From the NCBI GenBank assembly GCA_947631765.1, contig CANRMP010000006.1, positions 62,001 through 126,000 of the forward strand: a stretch of 64,000 nucleotides of DNA, written 5' to 3'. Numbering within the stretch: the first letter of the stretch is position 1; each line of letters starts with the position of its first letter. This DNA is from an uncultured Clostridia bacterium. Its GTDB lineage: Bacteria; Bacillota; Clostridia; Oscillospirales; CAG-272. Below, in pieces: positions 41,614-53,209 of the stretch. Below the pieces are notes generated by a model that worked only from the letters and a program-made list of their open reading frames with translations, was not told the origin of the DNA and did no database searches. The position numbers and the translations under genes were made by a program.

Positions 41614-44202
41614 TTAAGTTTCATCCTCCGCGGCGGTATCCTCTGCGGTTATATCCTCAATTGCGGCATCCTCCCCGTCGGCGTTCTCTTCCTCTTCGAT
41701 CTTTTTCACCTTTGCGAAGTTTACAATCCTGCTTTCCTCAGAAAGCCTCATGACAATAACGCCGCTCGCGGTCCTGCCGTAAATCGGAATCTCTGAAACA
41801 GAGGTGCGGATTATTGTACCGTCGTCGGTGATGAGCATAAGATCATCGTCCTCCTCTACAGAGGCGACTCCGCACAAGGGTCCGGTTTTTTCGGTAATAT
41901 TATGGCAGGTAACGCCCTTACCGCCACGATTCCGACATGCGAAATCGTCAAAGGAGCTGCGTTTTCCGAATCCGTTTTCGGTAACGGTTATAAGCGTTTT
42001 GTTGTCCTCAACAAGCGTGCATCCGGCAACATAGTCGTCCATATCAAGCCTTATGCCCCTAACGCCTCGTGCGCTTCGTCCCATGGGACGGGCATCGTTT
42101 TCGTCAAAGCGGTTCGCGTTTCCTTGGTGAGTGGCAATTATTATGTTGTCACTGCCGGTTGTATGGCGGACGTAGACAAGCTCGTCATCCTCGTCGAGTG
42201 ACAGCGCGATTTTACCGCCCTTTCGCTGAATTTCAAATTCAGAAAGCGGCGTGCGCTTGATGATACCCTTTTTGGTGACAAAGAGCAGATACTCGTTCTC
42301 GGAAAAGTCCTCAACGCTTATCATGGCGGTGACCTTTTCTCCCTCGCGCATATCAAGCAGATTTACAATATTGGTGCCTTTTGCCGTGCGGGCAGCCTCG
42401 GGAATTCGGAAGGCTTTTATTGTGTAAACTCTTCCGAGCGACGTAAACATCATCATAATCGAATGACTGTTGACCGCCAGAACGTGTTCTACAAAATCCT
42501 CTTCCTTGGTTTTCATTCCGACGATACCCTTGCCGCCCCGTCTTTGAGCGGAGTATGTATCGCTGTTCTGCCTCTTGATATAGCCGGCGTGGGACATTGT
42601 TATAATGCAGGTGTGGCGTTCGATGAGATCTTCAAGCAAAAGCTCGTCCTCAAGCGCGGCAAGCTCGGTTTTTCTTGCGTCGTTGTAGCGCTGTTTAATG
42701 GCGATAAGATCGTTTTTGATTATCTCGACAATCTTGCTTTCGTCCCCGAGAATTTGCCGCAGATTTCCCACAATTTCCGCAAGCTTTACAAGGCGCTCTT
42801 CTATCTTGTCTCTTTCAAGACCGGAAAGCCGCCCGAGAGTCATTTCGACTATCGCCTGCGCTTGAGCCTCAGACAGCCCGCTCTTTGCAGATTCGTAGTC
42901 GTTCAGCTCGCTGAACTTGTCGGCAAGCTCCTCGACCTTAAAGGCGTTCATAAGATTTTCCTTGGCGGCGTTTACGTTAGGACTTTCGCGTATTATTGTT
43001 ATTATCCTGTCTATATTGTCAATAGCGATTTTGTAGCCTTCGAAAATGTGCATCTCTTTGAGTGCCTTATCAAGCTCAAAGCTTATCTTTCTTGTGACTA
43101 CCGTTTTTTGATGAGCTATATAATATTCGAGTATTTCTTTTAGGTTGCATATTTTCGGAACGCCGTCGACAATGGCGAGCATATTGACCGCAAATGTGTC
43201 CTGCAAGGCGGTATATTTGTAAAATTGATTGAGTATAACCTGCCCGTTTGCATCGTGACGGTATTCCACAACGATTTTAAGTCCGTCCTTGTCGGATTCG
43301 TCGCGCAGAGCGGTGACCCCTTCGATTCTTTTGTCCTTGACGCAGTCAGCCATTGAGGTTACAAGCAGCGCTTTGTTCACCTGATAGGGTATTTCTGTGA
43401 TTACTATGCGGTGCTTATTCTCTTCAACCTCGGCTCTTGCCCTGACGGTTATCCTGCCGTGCCCTGTGGTGTACGCCTCATATATTCCCATCGAGCCGCA
43501 GATAATTGCGCCTGTGGGGAAATCGGGACCTTTAATATACTGCATAATGGCGGGAATGTCGGCGTCGGGATGCTCCATTAAAAAGATGGTTCCGTCTATG
43601 ACCTCGCCCATGTTATGGGTCGGGATATTGGTTGCCATACCGACTGCAATTCCCACAGAGCCGTTTACAAGGAGATTCGGGAATCTTGAGGGCAGAACGT
43701 CGGGTTCTTTTAACTTGTTGTCGAAGTTCGGCGAAAAATCCACAACGTCCTTATCGAGGTCGGTAAGCATCTCTTCCGCAAGACGGCTCAGCCTTGCCTC
43801 GGTGTAACGGTATGCGGCGGCTCCGTCGCCGTCAAGGTTGCCGAAGTTTCCGTGACCGTCTATCAATGTATAGCGAAGCGAAAACGGCTGTGCAAGACGA
43901 ACCATCGAGTCATATACCGCCGAGTCTCCGTGGGGGTGATATCGTCCGAGCACGTTACCGACGGTTGTTGCCGATTTACGGAAAGGTTTATCGTGAGTCA
44001 GATGATCCTCATACATGGCGTACAGTATCCGACGGTGCACGGGTTTAAGTCCGTCGCGCACGTCAGGCAGAGCCCTTGAAACAATAACGCTCATGGCATA
44101 GTTTATAAAGGAGTTTTTTACCTCCTTTTCCATCACCACGTCAACTATCTTCTGATCCTTATATTCAATGTTTTCTAATTCTTCTTTATCTTCTTTTTTC
44201 AT
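41614..44202 (-). CDS. gyrA: DNA gyrase subunit A
   Basis: GyrA cuts and rejoins DNA during negative supercoiling with GyrB. The 862-residue protein has the breakage-reunion domain with the catalytic Tyr in [17 protein letters not shown] near residue 129, the quinolone-resistance region ([19 protein letters not shown] near 83-101), and a C-terminal beta-pinwheel with the GyrA box QRRGGKG near 538. The GyrA box distinguishes it from ParC. The tail is acidic ([20 protein letters not shown]). Start is ATG after AAAGGGTC. In contrast to many Firmicutes, gyrA does not follow gyrB directly; four small genes and a DnaA-box region lie between. Confidence 0.98.
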   Translation of the reverse strand: MKKEDKEELENIEYKDQKIVDVVMEKEVKNSFINYAMSVIVSRALPDVRDGLKPVHRRILYAMYEDHLTHDKPFRKSATTVGNVLGRYHPHGDSAVYDSMVRLAQPFSLRYTLIDGHGNFGNLDGDGAAAYRYTEARLSRLAEEMLTDLDKDVVDFSPNFDNKLKEPDVLPSRFPNLLVNGSVGIAVGMATNIPTHNMGEVIDGTIFLMEHPDADIPAIMQYIKGPDFPTGAIICGSMGIYEAYTTGHGRITVRARAEVEENKHRIVITEIPYQVNKALLVTSMADCVKDKRIEGVTALRDESDKDGLKIVVEYRHDANGQVILNQFYKYTALQDTFAVNMLAIVDGVPKICNLKEILEYYIAHQKTVVTRKISFELDKALKEMHIFEGYKIAIDNIDRIITIIRESPNVNAAKENLMNAFKVEELADKFSELNDYESAKSGLSEAQAQAIVEMTLGRLSGLERDKIEERLVKLAEIVGNLRQILGDESKIVEIIKNDLIAIKQRYNDARKTELAALEDELLLEDLIERHTCIITMSHAGYIKRQNSDTYSAQRRGGKGIVGMKTKEEDFVEHVLAVNSHSIMMMFTSLGRVYTIKAFRIPEAARTAKGTNIVNLLDMREGEKVTAMISVEDFSENEYLLFVTKKGIIKRTPLSEFEIQRKGGKIALSLDEDDELVYVRHTTGSDNIIIATHQGNANRFDENDARPMGRSARGVRGIRLDMDDYVAGCTLVEDNKTLITVTENGFGKRSSFDDFACRNRGGKGVTCHNITEKTGPLCGVASVEEDDDLMLITDDGTIIRTSVSEIPIYGRTASGVIVMRLSEESRIVNFAKVKKIEEEENADGEDAAIEDITAEDTAAEDET

Positions 44203-44449
44203 AACCGACCCTTTGATTTACGCCCTTTGAGGTTAATGCGTACCGAGTAAAATTGTCTTAAAATTATATATTATCTTTGATATTGTTGCCGAAATTTAAA
44301 TTCTTCAAATAAAAATTTGCAAAAGCTTACCAAGGCCCCCGTGTTTTTGGCATTTCAGGGGCGACAAAAACGTTTTTGTTTTATGTATTTTGGACTTTTC
44401 GGGGCTGAGCCTCGGGATTTCCCTTTATGAACAGCCCCGAAATTTTCTT

Positions 44450-44785
44450 TTAGCGACACAGGCTTTTATAATGCAGATAGAGAGTTTTAAAGAGATTTAC
44501 AAAATCGGAGCTGTTCATTGCCGACCTTGTAAGCTCAAAGGAAAAACCTTTTTTGTCGTTCTTGAACCTTGCGGAAAGAAGGAAGGACGAAAGGTAAAAC
44601 TCGCTCTTTTCTTCCGAAAGCTCAAATTTCAGAGGAAACAGCCCTGCAAAAAGCATAATCTTTGAGGTGTCTTTGAGCGCTTGTCTCATCTTTTCGCCAA
44701 CGTCTGCCTCATTAATAAGGCTCGGATTTTGCAAGGCCTCCTCTTTGATTTTTTTATTCTTTTTCTTTTCCCGTCTTACAGACAT
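44450..44785 (-). CDS. Small basic protein of unknown function in the gyrA-gyrB interval
   Basis: The 111-residue product begins with a highly basic stretch (MSVRREKKKNKKIKEEAL) and continues with amphipathic and beta segments (IMLFAGLFPLKFELSEEKSEFYLSSFLL, then KGFSFELTR). No signal peptide or known motif is seen. Its ATG at 44785 overlaps the end of the preceding gene by 10 bases and has GAGGCGG upstream, so translation is probably coupled. A hairpin with arms CGGGGCTG/CAGCCCCG (44399-44439) follows it. Function unknown; its neighbours suggest a membrane or nucleoid link. Confidence 0.6.
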   Translation of the reverse strand: MSVRREKKKNKKIKEEALQNPSLINEADVGEKMRQALKDTSKIMLFAGLFPLKFELSEEKSEFYLSSFLLSARFKNDKKGFSFELTRSAMNSSDFVNLFKTLYLHYKSLCR

Positions 44786-45168
44786 TCAACCGCCTCGTTG
44801 AGGGCTTCCTCTTTGGCGTCAAGTTCTTTTTCCGCTGTGTCTTCGCAAGCTTCTTTGCAGCATTCTGCACTTTCGCAGGGCTCCTCACAGCAGCACTCAG
44901 CCTCTTTTTCCTCTTTCTTGCCAAGCTCGATGTGTTTGCAAATGTTGATGAGGTTTACATTCTTAACATTGGGAACCTTTAACTCGATGTCAACTCCCGT
45001 TTTGTCTGCGTTTGCGGTGACGTTCAGGCTGTAGGTGAGCGCGCGGAGCTTAACCCCCGTGGTTTTTTGGGTTTCCTCATCCTTTTCTGTCTTTACCTTG
45101 TAGGGTACGAGCGCTGCAGCAGCGACTGCGACCGCTCCGAGTGTAATAAATAAAGCTTTCTTTGACAT
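44776..45168 (-). CDS. Small membrane-anchored Cys-rich protein
   Basis: The 130-residue product begins with a hydrophobic helix (MSKKALFITLGAVAVAAAALVPYKV) and a beta-rich domain (about 25-80, LRALTYSLNVTANADKTGVDIELKV). A Cys- and Glu-rich tail has CCCEEPC, then CCKEAC (nine Cys from 77 to 129). The N-terminal module is shared with the next upstream gene (IPYRVEI.., LKSLTYEIEAT), so the two are paralogs with different tails. The Cys cluster could bind metal. Start is ATG with GGAGG. It is in one operon with 44450-44785. Confidence 0.7.
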   Translation of the reverse strand: MSKKALFITLGAVAVAAAALVPYKVKTEKDEETQKTTGVKLRALTYSLNVTANADKTGVDIELKVPNVKNVNLINICKHIELGKKEEKEAECCCEEPCESAECCKEACEDTAEKELDAKEEALNEAVECL

Positions 45169-45284
45169 AATTTTGTCCTCCGTTTTTTTGTTTTATTTTT
45201 ATTTTATTTTTTTAGTGTTTATACCGCTTTCACGGATTTATTTAATATCTTGACTTTTTTAAAGTCAAGCGTGTATGCACAAGT

Positions 45285-45923
45285 TTAGTCTTGCGGAATA
45301 TGCGGCATATGAGACTTGATTTTTTCGGCAAGCTCTTCCCAACCTTCTTTGGTTATAAGGACCTCTCTTTTGCCCTGCTTGTCTGCCGCGCTTATTATAT
45401 TAAGTCTTTGCATGTTAGAAATGAGATCTGCGGCTCTGCCGTATCCTATTTTCAGCTCTCTCTGGAACATTGACACCGTTGCCTTGCCCTCTTTTATCAC
45501 AAGCTCGACCCCTTCAAAGAACTTTTTATCAAGCTTTAAGAAAAAATCAGCCTCTTGGTCGATATTTACTTTTTCTTCCTTCTTTTCTTCCTCTTCGTTC
45601 TCTTCTTCGTCTTCTTCTTCAAGAGTCTCCTCGCCGTCACGGCCGTTCCCGTTGTCTAAAGGACAGTCGAAGAGATTATCGCAGCTGTCGCACTTTTTGT
45701 CACACATTACAGCTCCGTCATCCTCATCTTGTGATTCTTCGTCGCAGACGGAGGGAAAAATATTAATTTTAACGCTCTTCTCTCCGTTCTCCTTTGAGGT
45801 GGCTTCTATCTCATATGTCAGGGATTTAAGCTTTAAAGTTTTGTTTTCCTTGTCGATCTCAACCCTGTATGGGATGACGGCTGCCGCGGCGCACGCGGCA
45901 ATCAAGGCGCCTATAAGTTTCAT
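45285..45923 (-). CDS. Membrane-anchored protein with FtsK-gamma-like winged helix
   Basis: The 212-residue product starts with a short hydrophobic segment (about 3-17) and the PYRVEIDKE..LKSLTYEIEAT module shared with its neighbour. Then come a Cys cluster (C74, C78, C81, C87) and a strongly acidic linker (99-118). Residues 136-198 match the gamma domain of FtsK/SpoIIIE: VIKEGKATVSMFQRELKIGY, then GRAADLISNMQRLNII, then REVLIT. In FtsK this winged helix reads the polar KOPS sequences that guide the motor. Here there is no ATPase. It might bind oriented DNA at the membrane near the origin; that is inference. Start is ATG after AAAGGAG. Confidence 0.75.
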   Translation of the reverse strand: MKLIGALIAACAAAAVIPYRVEIDKENKTLKLKSLTYEIEATSKENGEKSVKINIFPSVCDEESQDEDDGAVMCDKKCDSCDNLFDCPLDNGNGRDGEETLEEEDEEENEEEEKKEEKVNIDQEADFFLKLDKKFFEGVELVIKEGKATVSMFQRELKIGYGRAADLISNMQRLNIISAADKQGKREVLITKEGWEELAEKIKSHMPHIPQD

Positions 45924-46009
45924 GGTTTTCTCCTTTCGGTTCGGTAAATTAAGTTAATTTGTTTATTAAATATTTAACAGTCAGATTTGCGCTTTATTTT
46001 GCCGGTTAA

Positions 46010-46177
46010 CTATCGTGTAAAGCGGCTTATAATTTCCTTTATCAGGCAAGTTCTGAAAAAGCCTCTTTCGTTTCCCGTACCCACAAGATGATAAACTCCC
46101 TTTTCATCCCTGACGTACGGCAAAAATAGCGCCGATAAAATTGTGAATATACTAAACAGCTTTAAAAAATCTTTCAT
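46010..46177 (-). CDS. 55-residue small membrane-associated protein
   Basis: A short frame begins with ATG at 46177 preceded by AAGAGGTGACATGCA, a good ribosome binding site. It encodes 55 residues starting MKDFLKLFSIFTILSALFLP, one hydrophobic helix followed by YVRDEKGVYHLVGTG and a basic end. The helix plus PYV..EK resembles the N-terminal part of the two downstream paralogs (VPYKV.TEKD and IPYRVEIDKE). It is the first gene of this minus-strand cluster. It is not homologous to anything I recognise. Confidence 0.5.
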   Translation of the reverse strand: MKDFLKLFSIFTILSALFLPYVRDEKGVYHLVGTGNERGFFRTCLIKEIISRFTR

Positions 46178-46253
46178 TGCATGTCACCTCTTTTGCTTTT
46201 GCCGAGCGGTACAAATTTGTACTCTCGAACGTAGTATTTGCCTTTTCCCCCGT

Positions 46254-46513
46254 TTATCAACAGTATTTATCCTTCCGAGTTGTGGAAAAGCTCAGTAGCT
46301 GTTTCAACACCTTTGAGGTTTTTGCCCTGCGGTATTTTCAAATACCCGAGAAGCCTTGAAAATTCGGAACGGTCTCTTGTGGAAAGCTGTTGATTTTACG
46401 GTTTTTAAATACGGTTTTGTTTTTAGCTCCGCCGGTTAATTCCACAGCTTTCAACCGCTTTACAACATGGTTATACACAGGAATATCAACAACATGTGGA
46501 AAACTTTTTCACA
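46254..46513. promoter_or_regulatory. Cluster of DnaA boxes next to gyrB
   Basis: Matches to TTWTNCACA occur at 46281-46289 (minus), 46471-46479 (plus, TTATACACA), 46495-46503 (minus) and 46505-46513 (plus). Near matches occur at 46254-46262 (TTATCAACA) and 46378-46386 (CTTTCCACA). The 375-base gap between the 55-residue gene and gyrB has no gene of its own. Confidence 0.6.
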
Positions 46514-46552
46514 CAGTCGGTATACTTATTAAAAGCTTTGAGAAAAAGCGGT

Positions 46553-48592
<2,040 letters not shown>

Positions 48593-48598
48593 TTAGTT

Positions 48599-49681
48599 TT
48601 ACACGTTTATAAACTTACCGTTACTACATAGTATAACCCTGTTTTTTCTCTTTTCTGCGGCTGAAATTTCCTCGCAGGTGGTGATTATGACCTGCCTTCC
48701 CGATATACCCTTCATAATATATTCGCGGCGGTTTTTATCAAGCTCGGAAAGAATATCGTCGAAAAGAAATACCGGATATTCGCCCGTTATTTGTTTTGAA
48801 ATTTCGCCCTCGGCAAGCTTCATTGAAAGCGCGGCGCTTCTCTGCTGACCCTGAGAGGCAAAAACTCTCGCCTCACGGTCGTTTATTTTTATTTCAATAT
48901 CGTCCTTGTGAATGCCGTATAAGGTCGAACCGTAGCGAATTTCCCGTTCGGTATTTTCGGTAAGAAGAGCAAACGCTTCTTCCTTTTTCACAGGTCCTTT
49001 ATAACAAAAGTCAAGCTTTTCCCTTTTGCTTGTCATATCGGAGAAAATATTCTCGCAGAAAATCGAAAGACTGTTTATATAATTATTCCTGACGCTTGAA
49101 ATCTTCTCACAAAGAAGAGCAAGCTTTTCGGACCACAGCTCGGCGGTTTCATCAAACGCACTTCTGTTTATTGCGGCTTCTTGAAGAAGCTTGTTTCTTT
49201 GAATTAAAATACGGTTATACGTTTGAAGATCGCCAAGGTATGAGGGATAAAGCTGTGAGAGCGCACAGTCAAGAAAGCGGCGCCTGTCCGAGGGACCGTT
49301 TTTTACAATCGACAAATGCTCTGGAGTAAAGAGAATGGCGCGAAAATTTCCGATAAAAGAACTCATTTTTGTTACCGGAATACCGTTTTTTTCGCAATAC
49401 TTTCTTCCGCTTTGCGTATATTTCACACAAAGCGAAGCGTCCTCGCGTTTTTCGGAGGAATACTCCACGAGAACTTTTGCAAATTCGCTTCCGAATCTTA
49501 TAAAATCCTTTTCCTTTGAGCTTCTGTGACTTCTCCCCTGAGCGCACAAAAATATTCCTTCAAGCGAATTTGTCTTTCCCTGCGCGTTCTCTCCGTAAAT
49601 GATATTTATGCCGCTGTCAAAGCATATTGTCTGCTCTTCGATATTTCGGAAATTTTTATAAGACGACCTTTTGCAAATCAT
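48599..49681 (-). CDS. recF: DNA replication and repair protein RecF
   Basis: RecF helps load RecA at single-strand gaps. The 360-residue SMC-like protein has Walker A GENAQGKT near 30-37, an SFIGNFRAILFTPEHL region, the signature LSMKLAEGEI near 280-290 and Walker B FLFDDILSELD near 300-310. Start is ATG 11 bases after dnaN, with an AAAAAGGG site, so the two are co-transcribed. Confidence 0.97.
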   Translation of the reverse strand: MICKRSSYKNFRNIEEQTICFDSGINIIYGENAQGKTNSLEGIFLCAQGRSHRSSKEKDFIRFGSEFAKVLVEYSSEKREDASLCVKYTQSGRKYCEKNGIPVTKMSSFIGNFRAILFTPEHLSIVKNGPSDRRRFLDCALSQLYPSYLGDLQTYNRILIQRNKLLQEAAINRSAFDETAELWSEKLALLCEKISSVRNNYINSLSIFCENIFSDMTSKREKLDFCYKGPVKKEEAFALLTENTEREIRYGSTLYGIHKDDIEIKINDREARVFASQGQQRSAALSMKLAEGEISKQITGEYPVFLFDDILSELDKNRREYIMKGISGRQVIITTCEEISAAEKRKNRVILCSNGKFINV

Positions 49682-49692
49682 GAAATCCCTTT

Positions 49693-50916
49693 TTAATCGT
49701 TCATTTTCACAGGGCAGACCATATAAAGATACTTTTCGCTCTCTTTTTCGTCATCCTGCTTTGTATGGCTCTTGGTGATTTTTGTGCAAAAACCCTCTTC
49801 GCTCTCGACTCTTTCGGCATTGTCGCCCTCACCGCTTCTTACCAAAATGCTCAGCAGCGGGCTTGACATAAGTATTTCAACAGTTTCTTCCTCGCACGCC
49901 TTGAGCGTTTCAAGCAGATAGCGGCAGTTAAAACCGATAACAAGGTCAGCCCCCACCTTATCTATATTTATTTCGTCATAAACGCTTCCCGTGACCGATC
50001 TTGACGAGATTTTAAGCACGTCTCCTTCAAAAGCGCATCTGACAGGCGATTTTGTCTGACCTAAACCCTTATCCTCGGTGACAAGCAGCGCTCTTTCAAG
50101 AGAAGAAATTATTGCCATTCTGTCGGCTTTGACAGAAATTGAATGAAAGGCGGGAATTACCTTATTGTAATCTATATAATCTCCGTCGATAAGCCTTGAA
50201 AAGAAGGTTTTGTTTTCCATTTGGAAAATAACGTGCTTTCTTCCGAGATATATGCACACGTCCTCATCGTCGGCCATAAGCCTTGTCAGCTGGGCAATTG
50301 TCTTTCCGGGAACTATAAATTTAAGCTCAAGCTCGCTTCCGTCTTCGTTTTTATTTGTGATATCGCACTCTTTTTCTCTTATGGCAAGCCTGTTTCCGTC
50401 GCAAGTCACGACTTTAAGCTTATTGTTTGTAATTTCAAAATACGCGCCGCAAAACATCGGTCTCTGATCCGTAACTGCAATTGAAAATGCGGTCTGAGCG
50501 ATTATTTTTTTGAGCGTTCCGGCGTTTATTGTAAATCCGCGCTCCCCTTTAAGCTCTGGGAGAGAGGGAAAGTTTTTTCCCTCCAATGCGTGAAGCTCAA
50601 ACTTAGAACGACCGCCCGTTATGCTTACAAGACAGTTTTCGTCAACCTCTATCGTGATAAAACGGTCGGACATGGATTTGATTATGCGGCTGAGCTTTTG
50701 CGCGTTAATGACGTAATTTCCGCCCGAAAATACGTCGCAGGGAACCTCACTTTGAAATCCTTTTTCAAGGTCATAGGTTGTAAGCGAACACGTTCCGTTA
50801 TTTTCTGTGCGAAATCTTATTCCTTCCACCACCGGAATTGTATTTTTGTCCGAAACCGCACAAAGCGAGTCGTTTACCACCGATTCTAAATTTGTTTTTT
50901 CAAAAGTAACTTTCAT
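49693..50916 (-). CDS. dnaN: DNA polymerase III sliding clamp, beta subunit
   Basis: The beta clamp encircles DNA and holds the polymerase. ATG at 50916 (MKVTFEKTNLES) with AAGGAG upstream gives 407 residues; a longer frame starting 22 codons earlier lacks this typical beginning. Three clamp domains are visible: domain 1 (1-125, SKFELHALEGKNFPSLPEL), domain 2 (130-255, AVTDQRPMFCGAYFEI) and domain 3 (ending YMVCPVKMND). It is about 35 residues longer than usual, mostly from an acidic insert near the C-terminus (SHTKQDDEKESEK) before the last strand. Confidence 0.95.
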   Translation of the reverse strand: MKVTFEKTNLESVVNDSLCAVSDKNTIPVVEGIRFRTENNGTCSLTTYDLEKGFQSEVPCDVFSGGNYVINAQKLSRIIKSMSDRFITIEVDENCLVSITGGRSKFELHALEGKNFPSLPELKGERGFTINAGTLKKIIAQTAFSIAVTDQRPMFCGAYFEITNNKLKVVTCDGNRLAIREKECDITNKNEDGSELELKFIVPGKTIAQLTRLMADDEDVCIYLGRKHVIFQMENKTFFSRLIDGDYIDYNKVIPAFHSISVKADRMAIISSLERALLVTEDKGLGQTKSPVRCAFEGDVLKISSRSVTGSVYDEINIDKVGADLVIGFNCRYLLETLKACEEETVEILMSSPLLSILVRSGEGDNAERVESEEGFCTKITKSHTKQDDEKESEKYLYMVCPVKMND

Positions 50917-50998
50917 ATACGGATTTTTCTCCTTCTTGTTTGTTTTGTTGTCGGCGTTTTTTAAAATCTTTCGCACGCGCAAATACAGGTTAAGATAA

Positions 50999-51251
50999 GT
51001 TAATTAAAAAATAGAGGTAGTAGCAGGGGCTGTGTAAACTGTTGAAAAATCAAAAAAGCGCCTTGAAAAAATGATTTTTGAATTTTTTCTTTGTGGATAA
51101 GCTATTAAAATAAGGTCTGAAAAGCTGTGTAAAATTTCTTAGCTTAAAGTGCCGTAAATAAAAATCGGCGCGGATTTTGGAATTTGTCGATTTTTTTGTT
51201 GAAAAAAGGGCTGTTAAAATAACAGACTGGCTGTGGAAAAGTTTGCTTTGC
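50999..51251. other. oriC: Candidate chromosomal origin region (oriC) between remB and dnaN
   Basis: This 250-base gene-free gap is A+T-rich and holds DnaA boxes on the minus strand at 51092-51100 (TTATCCACA, perfect), 51126-51134 (TTTTACACA) and 51232-51240 (TTTTCCACA), plus a near match at 51031-51039. T-tracts such as GATTTTTTTGTTG near 51190 could be the unwinding element. Genes on the two sides of dnaA point away from this area. The exact start site of replication is not proven. Confidence 0.65.
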
Positions 51252-51485
51252 TTAAAGGTGAGACTTAATTGTCACAACCGACTGTCTTAAAAGATAAACC
51301 CTGTCGTCCTTTGTCACCGCGAAGCTTTTGGGAATGTCCTTTGCAAAGGTCTTGACCTTTTTTTCCTTTTCCCGAACTCTTAAAAAATTTCTCGTGTCCC
51401 TTGAGGTTGCTGCGTGATCAATATCAAAAATTCCGACAATATCGTCTTTTTTTATCGAATGTTCCTGTGAGAGATTTAAAAACAT
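51252..51485 (-). CDS. remB: RemB-like extracellular matrix regulator (DUF370)
   Basis: The 77-residue protein begins MFLNLSQEHSIKKDDIVGIFDIDHA and ends with KSFAVTKDDRVYLLRQSVVTI. This matches RemB/YaaB of Bacillus, a relative of the matrix-gene activator RemA: the DIVGIFD motif and the SxVVT(D) strand are characteristic. In Bacillus the gene lies between recF and gyrB; here it is between dnaA and dnaN, 16 bases after dnaA. It may be DNA-binding or regulatory, and its role here is unknown. Confidence 0.8.
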   Translation of the reverse strand: MFLNLSQEHSIKKDDIVGIFDIDHAATSRDTRNFLRVREKEKKVKTFAKDIPKSFAVTKDDRVYLLRQSVVTIKSHL

Positions 51486-51501
51486 ATAAAAACAAAGACC
51501 T

Positions 51502-52857
51502 CTATTCGGTAATTTCTTTTATTAGGTCGTTTATTTCTATTTCAAGCAGCGGATTTTTGGCTATTTCCTCGGCTATCATCTGATTTGAGCTTATAATTGT
51601 CGAGTGGTCACGCTCAAAGGTTTTGCCTATTACCGGAAACGACATATCGGTTATCTTTCTGATTATGTAGATAGACACCGCTCTTGCGTATGCGATATGC
51701 TTTGTCCTCTTCCTGCCGTAAATATCCTCTGTGGATATTCCATATTTTTTGGCTACCCTGTCCACAATTCTTTCAGCCGTTACCGACACAGGCTCATCGG
51801 CTGTGACAAACGCGGCAATGCAGTTTTTTGCCATGTCAAGGGTTATTTTTTCTCCCGAAAGAAAGCTTCTTGCGCAAATACGCTTTACAGCGCCTTCAAT
51901 CTCACGCACATTTGTCTTGAGCTTTTCTGCAATATAGGTCAACACCTCGTCGGGAAGGGTCATTCCGATAAGTCTTGCCTTTTTCTTCATTATTGCGATG
52001 CGAAGCTCAAAGTCCGGAGGTTGAATATCTGCGATAAGTCCCCACTCAAAACGCGTTCTCAGTCTGTCCTCAAGCGTTTTTATGTCTTTTGGAGGACGGT
52101 CTGAGGTTAAAATTATTTGTTTGCGGTTTTCATAAAGAGCATTGAAGGTGTGAAAAAATTCCTCTTGGGTGCTTTCTTTTCCGGCAATAAACTGAATATC
52201 GTCGATAAGAAGCACGTCGGTATTTCTGTATCTGTCTCTGAATTTGGCTTGATTGCCTGTTCTCAGCGACTCGATAAGCTGATTTGTAAAATCCTCGCCC
52301 TTGACATAAACTATCGAATAATTTTTGTCACTGTGCCTCAGTTCATTCATTATCGCATTGAGAAGGTGGGTTTTTCCGAGTCCAGAAGAGCCGTAAATGA
52401 AAAGAGGATTGTAGTCGGTTGCGGGATTTCTCGCAACCGCCGTGCAGGCAGCGTGAGCGAACTGATTTGAAGTTCCTACTATGAAGTTTTCAAAGGTATA
52501 TTCGAAATTTATGTCGCTGAGGCTGAAGCCCCCGGCATTTGAAGGAATGCTGCGGGGCGCGGCTTTGTCGGGCGCGATACTGTTTTCCGACTTTTCGTAG
52601 CTGCTTTTTTCATCCGGCAGGATAAGGATTATTTCGGGATCATACCCGAGCTCTTTCGTGAAAAGAGTATGCATGGTATCCATGTACTTTCTCTTGACGG
52701 TCTCGATTTTAAGTATCGAAAGTATGGAAATTACAACCTTGGTTTCATCGATAAGCACAATTTCCGAATCGCCGAACCAAAGCTGTATCGAGCTTGGAAG
52801 ATAAGCCTTTTCAAGCCCGTCTATTACGTTTTGCCATATCTGCTTGTAATCTCTCAT
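51502..52857 (-). CDS. dnaA: Chromosomal replication initiator DnaA
   Basis: DnaA binds DnaA boxes and opens the origin. The 451-residue protein has domain I (about 1-85), a short linker, the AAA+ domain with Walker A GSSGLGKTHLL near 155-165 and Walker B VLLIDDIQFIAG near 215-226, and domain IV with the DnaA signature (FERDHSTIISS near 415-425) that recognises boxes. Start is ATG after AAGGAAAC. A promoter lies 30-60 bases upstream. Autoregulation through nearby boxes is usual but not shown. Confidence 0.99.
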   Translation of the reverse strand: MRDYKQIWQNVIDGLEKAYLPSSIQLWFGDSEIVLIDETKVVISILSILKIETVKRKYMDTMHTLFTKELGYDPEIILILPDEKSSYEKSENSIAPDKAAPRSIPSNAGGFSLSDINFEYTFENFIVGTSNQFAHAACTAVARNPATDYNPLFIYGSSGLGKTHLLNAIMNELRHSDKNYSIVYVKGEDFTNQLIESLRTGNQAKFRDRYRNTDVLLIDDIQFIAGKESTQEEFFHTFNALYENRKQIILTSDRPPKDIKTLEDRLRTRFEWGLIADIQPPDFELRIAIMKKKARLIGMTLPDEVLTYIAEKLKTNVREIEGAVKRICARSFLSGEKITLDMAKNCIAAFVTADEPVSVTAERIVDRVAKKYGISTEDIYGRKRTKHIAYARAVSIYIIRKITDMSFPVIGKTFERDHSTIISSNQMIAEEIAKNPLLEIEINDLIKEITE

Positions 52858-52887
52858 TTAACGTTTCCTTATATAATAGTTCTCTTT

Positions 52888-52916
52888 ATTATAGCATATA
52901 AAAAGAGAGTTGACAA
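52888..52916 (-). promoter_or_regulatory. dnaA promoter
   Basis: Minus-strand TTGTCA (52911-52916), 17 bases, TATAAT (52888-52893), 30 bases before the dnaA start. Confidence 0.7.
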
Positions 52917-53080
52917 GAGATAAATGATAATTTATTATTAATTTTATATGTTTATATGTGAAACCCAAATCTTCACAATAAATTTATGCGCTGAAGGGTT
53001 TTGATAATAAAATTAATAAAAAATTTACAATTTAAATGCAACGGTAAAGACCAAAGAGGCAAAAAATCAGAAATAAGCTA

Positions 53081-53110
53081 TTGACAAATCGCTAATTTAA
53101 GATGTATAAT
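53081..53110 (+). promoter_or_regulatory. rpmH promoter
   Basis: TTGACA (53081-53086), 18 bases, TATAAT (53105-53110), 99 bases before rpmH. Together with the dnaA promoter it fills the divergent gap 52858-53209, which is otherwise very A+T-rich and holds only one imperfect DnaA box (GTGGGGATAA near 53155). Confidence 0.8.
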
Positions 53111-53209
53111 ATGAGAAGTCGCAAAAGAGGCTTGCTCTCCGGTGTGGGGATAAAGCCTGTAAATAACACTCAGCTTTAATTTAAGCGCAATGAAAGGAAG
53201 GTGCGGGAA

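Noticed and set aside
53155..53164. DnaA box before rpmH
   Set aside because: GTGGGGATAA differs from the consensus complement TGTGGATAA at a key position, and no second box lies near.
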